Assembly (NCBI GenBank): GCA_020740775.1
Contig: JAHEWK010000004.1
Location: 3,348,001-3,412,000, forward strand
Length of the DNA: 64,000 nt
Direction of reading: 5' to 3'
From: Ilyonectria destructans
Taxonomy: Eukaryota; Ascomycota; Sordariomycetes; Hypocreales; Nectriaceae
Notes under the pieces: model-generated
Databases searched by the model: none
Seen by the model: only the letters and a program-made list of their open reading frames with translations
What the model was told of the DNA's origin: nothing
Shown: positions 56,604 through 64,000 of the stretch, one piece after another
Layout of the letters: each line of letters opens with the position of its first letter
Numbering within the stretch: position 1 is the stretch's first letter
Made by a program: the position numbers and the translations under genes

Positions 56604-57590
56604 ATGTCGACCGTTGTTGATATCGCTGGTCTCACCGGCAAGTTTGCCCAGTGCGTGGCGAAGGAACTGCAGGTGTATCCTAATGTCAGCATCAAGGGCT
56701 TCTGCCGAAGCCCGCAGAAGCTGCCACGGGGGGTTCTGGAAAAGTACAACATTGGGGTCATTCAGGGGGGGTTTGACGACGAGACGGCCGTCCAAGAGCT
56801 TGTCCAAGGAACCGACGTCGTCATCTGCTGCTACTTTGGCGACTCCAATGTCATGAATCGGGGCCAAAAGATCTTGATCGACACCTGCGCCAAGGAGGGC
56901 GTCCCGCGATACTTGCCCAGCGACTTTGCCGTCGACTACACCAAGATTCCAGCAGGCGAGTTGTCCCCAAGGAGTCGGCCAAGATCGTCATGAACTACCT
57001 AGTGGGGAAGAAGGTTGCGGGCATGCATGTTTTGGTCGGTGGTCTGATCGAGACCTTCTGGAGTGAATTCTTCCGCATCTTTGATGCTAACACCCAGACG
57101 ATTACCTACTGGGGCACTGGTGATGAGAAGTAGGATCTGACGACGTATGAGACTGTTTCCGCCTACACCGCCGCTCTAGCAGTCGATAAGAACGCCTCTG
57201 GCGTCTTCCGCTGTAAATTGAGCAGATCTACCACAACCTGCTAGGCTAGAGTCAGCTAACAGGATCAGTCCGGGGACTGCAAGAGCGTCTCCGAAATCAA
57301 GGAGATTTATGAGAACATCTACCAATCCAATCTCCACCTGAATCACCTCGGGTCTCTTGACGAACTTTACAGCACTGTCAAGGACAAGTTCAAGAAGGAA
57401 CCGAACAACGTCATGGCCTGGGCTCCTGGGTAGGCCTGTCCCACCCCTTTTGGATTCGTCCGAGGATGCACGAACACCCAACCTTAGATGCTTTGCCTAC
57501 TGGTGCACGAACGGTGTTGCACGTCTTGGTGACAACCTCGACAACACGAAGTACCCTGGCATCGTCCCAGTCGGCATGGAGGCTTCTTAA
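56604..57590 (+). pseudogene. NmrA-like / isoflavone-reductase-type protein, disabled
   Basis: The first 115 codons are intact: MSTVVDIAGLTGKFAQCVAK (Rossmann start), TDVVICCYFGDSNVMN, PRYLPSDFAVDYTK. At about 56962 the frame breaks; the next frame continues with KESAKIVMNYLVGKKVAGMH and TFWSEFFRIFDANTQTITYW. An in-frame TAG at 57131-57133 stands where relatives have Trp (TGG), then DLTTYETVSAYTAALAV resumes. Later pieces (SVSEIKEIYENIYQSNLHLN; final exon from 57488 ending PGIVPVGMEAS, TAA 57588) complete the normal family length. Intron 57430-57487 still looks spliceable. At least two lesions mean no full NAD(P)-binding protein is made. Confidence 0.8.
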
Positions 57591-58189
57591 GAGCCCGCAA
57601 GAATGAGGATGTCGCCATTGCCGATCAGCAGCTTGGTTTCTAGTGTATTAACCCTGACGGGGTGATGGGCACTCCCAGCATTGAAGGAACGAGAGAGAGA
57701 GGGGCTTCAACCGAAAGATAAAGGCGCTGCATGTAGTCAGCACCGTTCATATCAATCTTAGATTTACCGGTATCGCAGACACAAATCTATAAGCATACTT
57801 ATGATTGTAGCATATTTCACCGTCAGTCTTAGCTAGCTAGCTTTGGAAATACCCCTTAGTTGACAAGCACATAACGGCACCTCGCCTTTCCGTTCCCCGA
57901 CCATGCCATGGGTTGCTTCTCCACCTCTACTATAGTCTACGCTACCGCAACCCACTGACGCGCTAAATGAGATGGAGGCATAGATCTTAAATCTTAACTA
58001 TCAGGAATGCAGGTATCTAACCGGGGTATACCCACACACCGCTTTCCTTGAAGATTCAATTCTATCGTGGTCAAGCGGGGTACTCACTTGTGGCCGAAGA
58101 ATCTCCCCCCTCATGACGGTTTCATCACGCGTCGCGACTCAACCCAGCGCTGCCCGTCAATTGGCCAGCACCATCATTGCGTATTGAAG
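57591..58189. other. intergenic, no supported gene
   Basis: Contains a short TAGC repeat near 57832. The open frame continues upstream of 58190 but does not look like protein. Confidence 0.4.
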
Positions 58190-59353
58190 ATGAGCAAACC
58201 AGAAAAATCACGGGACTCACTACGAGTGAGGAATTCACGCATCAAAAAGAACCCTCGCCAGCAGAAACAGAAGCCCAACTATCCAGCATGGTATATCCGG
58301 CTTGTGGCTTTGACTCTCACTGGGGAGATTGACGTGGAACAGGACGACTTTGATGAGGACATTTCTGAGTTGGAAGAAGACCCAGATGACGGTTCCGCGG
58401 AGGAAGTCGAGTGCGGCTGTGATGGCGACGACCCCGAGTGTGCCTGCCTGGCCGAAGACCAAGAATCTGAGAGGTCACACGACGATTCTGACGCCGACGA
58501 TTACTACTTGCTGAAGGAACAACGCGAGGACAGGAAGAAAGAATTATTTAGGCTAAAGAAACATGAGGGAAAGGAAAAAGCAATGTTGCGAGAATACGAC
58601 AGAACGAAGGAAGATGAGGTTCGTGCAGCTTACCAGTCACTGAAGGACAACTCGTCGGTTCGCCAGGAAATTCCAGTTGAATCTCTCGCTACAGAATTTT
58701 TCGAATTGTTCAGCACCGATCTCATCGATTATTGCTACTACAGCATGCGCGGTACCATGCGGTTTGACATGGAGTATCCCACAAAGCGGGGCGGGGAATA
58801 TGTCGATGAAAAGCCGGAAGATTGGGATGGAATCCTAGACTGCCAGATCTATATCGACTCCGATGTGGTATGCCAACTTAAACTCCGAGCCCCGAAATAC
58901 GCGAGCTTGAAACCTATCACGTTGAAATCTAAGGGTGGAGTATATGAAGTGTCCGTCATCTTCATGGGCAACGGCTACATGAAACTGACGGTCTCGCGGG
59001 AGTTCGTGTTTAAGGGGAGTCGTCGTCCAATACCGCATGAAGCTCCGAAATTTTTCGAGTTCTTCGGTATCATACGAGATGAGGAAAGGCTCGCGCGGAA
59101 CGGCTGGCCGCAGAAGAGAAGCGTGAGAGGGAATAGCCTGCGTCACCGCGTGAGACTTTCTTCGAGATGTCACATCCCATGGGGTCGCGGAATTGGTCAA
59201 GGTGGCCATGACAAGGATGCCGGAAGAAGCCATAATTTCCTTGCGGAGTTGGTATTTGGGGTAGCAACGGAACGATCGGAGCGGGTGCCAAACAATGTTG
59301 GAGGCGGATTGTTAGTCTTTTCTGATTTGATCTCCGAGAACACTGTCATGTAG
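58190..59353 (+). CDS. acidic nuclear-looking protein of unknown family, possible late frameshift
   Basis: Single exon, 387 residues from ATG 58190 (MSKPEKSRDSLRVR). A basic N-terminus (SRIKKNPRQQKQKP) is followed by an acidic stretch, DDFDEDISELEEDPDDGSAE, with a cysteine cluster CGCDGDDPECAC. Then come a Lys/Glu-rich helical region (~150-190) and a globular part with YYSMRGTMRFDMEYPTKRGG and KSKGGVYEVSVIFMGNGYM. After about 59085 the frame reads as basic low-quality sequence, whereas a shifted frame gives KARAERLAAEEKRERE and a TAG at 59134. That is a natural-looking coiled-coil end, so one base may be missing. Family not recognised; no enzyme motif seen. Confidence 0.7.
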   Translation: MSKPEKSRDSLRVRNSRIKKNPRQQKQKPNYPAWYIRLVALTLTGEIDVEQDDFDEDISELEEDPDDGSAEEVECGCDGDDPECACLAEDQESERSHDDSDADDYYLLKEQREDRKKELFRLKKHEGKEKAMLREYDRTKEDEVRAAYQSLKDNSSVRQEIPVESLATEFFELFSTDLIDYCYYSMRGTMRFDMEYPTKRGGEYVDEKPEDWDGILDCQIYIDSDVVCQLKLRAPKYASLKPITLKSKGGVYEVSVIFMGNGYMKLTVSREFVFKGSRRPIPHEAPKFFEFFGIIRDEERLARNGWPQKRSVRGNSLRHRVRLSSRCHIPWGRGIGQGGHDKDAGRSHNFLAELVFGVATERSERVPNNVGGGLLVFSDLISENTVM

Positions 59354-59427
59354 TTGCTTTCTTTGTCAAAGTCACAAGCCGGGATATTATCCCGTTTTGC
59401 TTTTACTACGAAATGCTTATAATAGCT

Positions 59428-60654
59428 TTACCCCTTCAGTTCCCTGTGTCCATGGCCAAGACCCCTTTCCAGGTTGGCCTGTTCCCTGGCAACGCAGGAT
59501 GCAATAAAGTTGGCTGGTAGCGGCTGCAATCTTTTATCTTTGGGGGCAAGAATCTCCTCAGATTTTGCCAGATAGCTGTCTCGGAAGGCGCTCCAAAGCT
59601 TCTCATCGGCCACATTTTCCATCAAAGGCAGCGGGTAGTAGGGGTCGTTCTCGAAGAAGGCAATGACGAGTTGATCAATCAAGGCTTCCGACTCTTCCCA
59701 GCCAATGGATTCCTCCCAGCGAGAACAGAGGTTGAAATCCAGGAGCCAGATGCGAATGAATTGGTTCTTCAAGTCCAAGGCGGTGTCCAGGACGGAATCT
59801 GTCGACATGTTTTGAGGTGTTCCTTCGGCCCTGGGTGGAGCATTGGCTGCCTCGCTTCCAAGAACGAACTCGACATCGTAACCATCGACGTTCGCATCCC
59901 AGTGCATGATTGCAAGTGCATCTCCTATAGCCCTTGCGTAATCCTCCACAGGTAGCTTCAGACCTAACATCTGATCGAGATGGAAATTGAAGTTGCGCAG
60001 TGAAAAGTTCCGCTGAAGGGGAGTATTGGGCGGAAGACTCTTTCCGAGGTAGATTCGAGCCAGACAATCTCGGTTTAGGTGGTTGATGAGTGCATCATGC
60101 TGCATAGACTTTTCGCAGAAGCGTGAAATCAAGCCGCTTCGCACAATCTTGGGTAACGGCAAGATTCGCTCTGAGATTAACGTAGAAGACGGAAATGGAA
60201 AGTCGCCGTGTCGCTCAGCGAACAACGGTCCATGCTGCTCCCACCAATGCGCATCGTCCGATGGAATGTGTTTGATGACTTTGGGAACTCGACACTCGAC
60301 GAATGTGGTTTGACGGCAAAAGGCAGCGTAAACTGCTTGATGAACTTGATAGTCGACCATGAGTGCATCTTTAAACCCCTGCTTGGCGACTTTGACGACA
60401 TATTCACGACCTGGTCGTTCAAAGATCAGACCACATTGTCCAAAGCCGATCTTCCGAAATCCGATAATGGCGGGAGGTATAATTTGCTGATAATAAGTCG
60501 CAGAAGACCCGAAAATTAGTTGTCTCAGCTCCTCGTCACGCTGGTTGTCGAGCTGCTCCGAGAGGGTATTTGTTGCTGCTGCAATGTCGGCACTGAGGCC
60601 AACAGAGAGGTGCGAGGCTGTCGATTCCACGTCGCAGATAGGCCGAGAAGACAT
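59428..60654 (-). CDS. DUF3669-type fungal protein
   Basis: Single exon, 408 residues. The central and C-terminal parts show the family's blocks: FRKIGFGQCGLIFERPGREY and YVVKVAK at ~65-90 (glycine-loop and lysine resembling a kinase N-lobe), YARAIGDALAIMHWDANVDG at ~235-254, and IRIWLLDFNLCSRW at ~300. The 'HWDAN..D' and 'LLDFN' pair recalls catalytic and metal-binding loops of kinase-like folds, so a degenerate phosphotransferase is possible. DUF3669 proteins are common in plant-associated ascomycetes and have no established function. The assignment rests on motif recall, not a search. Confidence 0.78.
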   Translation of the reverse strand: MSSRPICDVESTASHLSVGLSADIAAATNTLSEQLDNQRDEELRQLIFGSSATYYQQIIPPAIIGFRKIGFGQCGLIFERPGREYVVKVAKQGFKDALMVDYQVHQAVYAAFCRQTTFVECRVPKVIKHIPSDDAHWWEQHGPLFAERHGDFPFPSSTLISERILPLPKIVRSGLISRFCEKSMQHDALINHLNRDCLARIYLGKSLPPNTPLQRNFSLRNFNFHLDQMLGLKLPVEDYARAIGDALAIMHWDANVDGYDVEFVLGSEAANAPPRAEGTPQNMSTDSVLDTALDLKNQFIRIWLLDFNLCSRWEESIGWEESEALIDQLVIAFFENDPYYPLPLMENVADEKLWSAFRDSYLAKSEEILAPKDKRLQPLPANFIASCVAREQANLERGLGHGHRELKG

Positions 60655-61440
60655 TGTGAAGGCGGCGCGTTTGGAACGGTGAGACGAGATGGTCTGGGGA
60701 CAATAATAACTAAACCCTCACTTTTAGGAAATAAGAAAATTCTTCAGTCTATTACCTAAATACTAATAAGAAGGGTCTAATGGAGGAGGAGGCTGCCTTG
60801 AGAGCTCGAGGGCCACAAAGGTTGTTGCCTGGGTGAGTAAGCTTACTTTTAGGTGTTAGGCAACCATAATCTTCCCAAGTTAGGCACTCCTATTAGGCTG
60901 TTGAATATTCCGATTTTCGTGCAGAATTCCTTGAGAATATTATGAATGCTAACGAGACATCTGTCGATAGTGGGTATGGTGCGCGATGGAAGTTAGGTCT
61001 TTGAGCACCCATTAGCGCCCGACTGCCTTTGCGGCCCTCAACGACGTGCCATGAAACGCAAATTAGTGCCGTGGGCGCTACAACAAGGGTCGATGTGGTC
61101 AGTAGCCTCAATCACACGTCATACTTCACCCTCATGCTTGTACGGTTTTGATGGTTTCATCTCATCTGCAGGGTGCTTGCTCATCTGTATGGAACACTTT
61201 GCAATACACAGTGGTATGTCTCAATAGTACAATACAAGCTTCAGCGCGCCTTACAGCAGCCACCTAGTTTCCCTTGATGATCCCTGCACCAGTAATTCAT
61301 GCCAAGTCAGCTGAAAGACTGACCCCGCTTCTCAAGAACACAGCCAATCTCTCTGCTTAGCGAGCAGTTTTTCCTTTATCTACGAAGCATAATTCCAGAA
61401 AATGATTGCTAATAAATTACTCATTTTGAAATCCCCCAAA
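60655..61440. other. intergenic between divergent genes
   Basis: No supported gene; presumed promoters of both neighbours. Confidence 0.4.
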
Positions 61441-62879
61441 ATGGAGAATGTGCCATCAGAAACCCCGATCGCAGCAAGGGACCGACCGCTGTTGACCATT
61501 GAACAGCTTCCTGGTGATGTGCTCTTCGACATTGCCACCAACATTGGCGATCTATCGACATTTCAATCCCTAATCAGCTCCTCTCCTACCATCAGACGGG
61601 CGTTCAAAGAGCACGAGCATTTGGTGGCCACGCGCCTCATACAGCGTTATATCCACCCAAGCCTTTTACCCGAGGCCGTTGTCTGCCACGAGGTCAATCT
61701 TCTCGGCAAAGACTATGGCTCGGAGCAGTACAAATCGCAATGGCATACTCTTCTCGAGCACCTAGCCACAGATCGAACTGCTTCTCATTTCAAGTTTGAT
61801 TTGAGAGCCATTTACCAGCTCGTCAAATTTCACAAGGCGATTGAGTTGTTGACCCAGAGGCTTTGGGGCTGCGCATTATCAGCATGGCGGTCAGGTTCTT
61901 GGCCGGCCAAGGCCATGACTCGATCCGAGCAGCTTCGAACATGCAGGGCAATGTATCGCTTGCAAATCTTCTTCCTCGGGCCGCTCGATGCAGATATTGC
62001 TAAGAACTTCTCGAAAGTGTTCTGTGCCTGGGAAGTAGATCAAATGATAGCCGTTCAGTACTGGCTCACACGAACGGTAGCAAAAGGTGAGTGTGTCTAT
62101 TGTTATTCCATCACCATACTTTACCTAATTTCGAAACCATAGCATTCAAATACTGTGCATCCACGGATATTGTGTTCGCCCTTGAGAATCCAGCTTACTG
62201 GCTACCGAATCGTGAACGTGAGCACTTGATGCTTACCAAGGTTTTGCAAAAGGGTGACGCTACTATGCGAGATCTCTTCTCCCTAGATTTGCTGCGCAAG
62301 ATCGAGGCCATCAAAGGCCCCATTCCCCAGCAGCATGACAACTGGACTCTGGACGATTTTACGCTCAGATCAACAGCAATACGTCTTTTGTCAAAGCCCC
62401 TTTATGACTTGCGAGAAGAGCTCTCTTTAGTGATACAAGGTGGGGACGAAGGACTCTTGAGGATGATAGAACGGCAGCCCGTACATGACGACCTCAGTTC
62501 AAGTAAGGTATGGCGCGCTGCTTATCATCACGGCCTTGACTTCCGCAAGTGGAGCCATCAAGTGAAAGGACTGTGCATCCTCTGTGACAAAGACAGACTC
62601 GATCAACTTGGTTTCCCCGACGGCGAGATTCCCTCCATTGACTCAGCATTCGTCAACTTGGAAGACTGGCGAGAGGAGTCAGAGCATGCATCTTCCATGA
62701 CAGCAAAGCAGACGCTGTACGACTCTGGACACCGGGGCTTCTTCGACTTTAATAAGTTTCGGGGGAACTGGAGCGCTCCAATCTTGGAGGATGTGGGTGG
62801 TCTTTTGCGCTTTCACTTCGACTCCACCTGTCCGCTTTGTAAACCTGGTATTGAGGACGATGATGTCAGCTTCCTATAG
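61402..62879 (+). CDS. F-box-like domain protein
   Basis: Exons 61402-62086 and 62143-62879 (intron GTGAGT...CATAG, phase 1) give 473 residues; Met 61441 (MENVPSETPI) is an equally good start giving 460. An F-box-like segment opens the protein: LLTIEQLPGDVLFDIATNIG followed by DLSTFQSLISSSPTIRRAF. The rest is an alpha-helical body without repeats, containing WHTLLEHLATDRTASHF and ending in FDSTCPLCKPGIEDD, with a CxxC pair. F-box proteins recruit substrates to SCF ubiquitin ligases; this subgroup is large and poorly known in fungi. The target is unknown. Confidence 0.78.
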
Positions 62880-64000
62880 CTTTTGGAATACATGGCTCAA
62901 CCCATTCCGATGCTTGGTCAACAATGGTTACATGCACTGCAAGGTTGCTACAGGACTTGAGGTCCACTGTGACTGCTGAATGTGAACTATTATTGTTCCC
63001 CCGTATAGGTGTCTATATGCACGCTGGCTGTGCTCTACAGATTATTTTATCTCAGGGATATACAGTTTAAATTGTAATTTCTTGTACTTACAAGTTTCCA
63101 AGGCACATTTGTAGCGCACCTGGACGATATGGCTAGCCTCGCCGAACTAGAGACAGCCAATTCACTTCGATAAGAGGAGGTGATGAGCACACTGGTCCAT
63201 GGCCTATCACATGTTGTAGTGCTAAGCACTATGCAAATCAGACATGACACTTCACTTTACACGCACCGGTCCTAGGCTCAGGCCAAATCTTGGGAGTTCC
63301 TCCGCCGCGCAATGTCAATTTTCTCTTATCCGAAGGGGACTGTATGTCGAACAGGTGTTTCATTGGAGGGCTACCCACCGGGTGAGCTAGAATGTCTGGG
63401 GTAGATATTTGGAGGCTAGGACGCACGTATCCGAAGGGAGACCAGAGGCTGAACAGTTAAAAAAACACCAACAATAGGATCAACAGTGTAGACCAAATGC
63501 CCAGTTTACGCAGACAGACTAAGGTTTCTAGCCCAACTGGTTGTCTTTCGCGATGCCTTGATGAGCTGCAGCAACATTTGTAACTCAAAATCATAATAAT
63601 TTGGTTGAATATTCATTATTCTTTTAGGATTGCCTACTATCAGGCTATCCTTAACGAAGCCATATGTCATCTTTATTGTATGAAGGACCCTCGCTGCCTG
63701 GTGCCCGAATCCCGTCTATTCTCATGCGACTCTCTGGAGCCCGGGTGTTCCAACATGTCTCTATTTTTAATTATTACCTCTGGCAGAGCCATGAAGTAGG
63801 GGGCTGCCATCACCAACAAAAGTACTCTCTCGCGATACCCCATAAACGACAAGTTCGTCATCGAACCTCTGTAACAGACTCAACCATGGCATCCAGGCGA
63901 CGAGGTACCTGATAAATACCGACCGCTTTTCCTGTTGCTTGTCTAAACCGCTCCTAGTGCGCGATGGGCCTTGGGCAGTGTCTGACAGCGCGCCTATTAT
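62880..64000. other. intergenic to window end, no supported gene
   Basis: 1.1 kb of short unrecognised frames on both strands. No RNA gene, repeat or mobile element recognised. Confidence 0.4.

Overview
The window is nuclear DNA of a filamentous ascomycete (Pezizomycotina). I infer Sordariomycetes from the gene families, but the genus cannot be fixed from sequence alone. The support is: short 45-95 nt introns with fungal splice sites and CTAAC-type branch points, no operons, and fungus-specific families (HET proteins, NACHT-ankyrin STAND protein, LaeA-like methyltransferase, Pth11-like rhodopsin-domain protein, GH55 and subgroup-C GH18 enzymes). Gene models were built by joining reading frames at splice sites. 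Joined lengths are multiples of three and conserved motifs run across the joins.

Layout. 0-7 kb: 3' part of a FAD monooxygenase, a HET-gene relic, a secreted pectin lyase, and an acyltransferase-3 membrane protein. 8.7-14.2 kb: two tail-to-tail HET-domain paralogues and a rhodopsin-domain membrane protein. 15.6-20.8 kb: a flavin monooxygenase with an NTF2-like front end and a cytochrome P450. 21.7-28.3 kb: one 2145-residue STAND/NLR protein (fungal N-terminal domain, NACHT, many ankyrin repeats). 30.4-36 kb: a dienoyl-CoA isomerase, a nine-exon LaeA-like methyltransferase with a 13-nt microexon, a doubtful ORF and a small secreted protein. 37.7-39.2 kb: an unrecognised gene.

39.3-51.3 kb is the most striking part. 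A 1797-residue secreted GH55-type protein carries three LysM-like and four WSC domains. A killer-toxin-like subgroup-C chitinase with hevein-type chitin-binding domains is transcribed away from it. They share a 1.56-kb intergenic region and look like a paired fungal-cell-wall (chitin plus beta-1,3-glucan) module.

51.3-57.6 kb is a decay zone: a stop near the chitinase end, a truncated sphingomyelinase, a gutted zinc alcohol dehydrogenase, a GST with a shifted tail and an NmrA-like pseudogene surround one apparently intact SDR gene. 58-63 kb holds an acidic unknown protein, a DUF3669-type protein and an F-box-like protein. No rRNA, convincing tRNA, CRISPR array or intact transposon was recognised.
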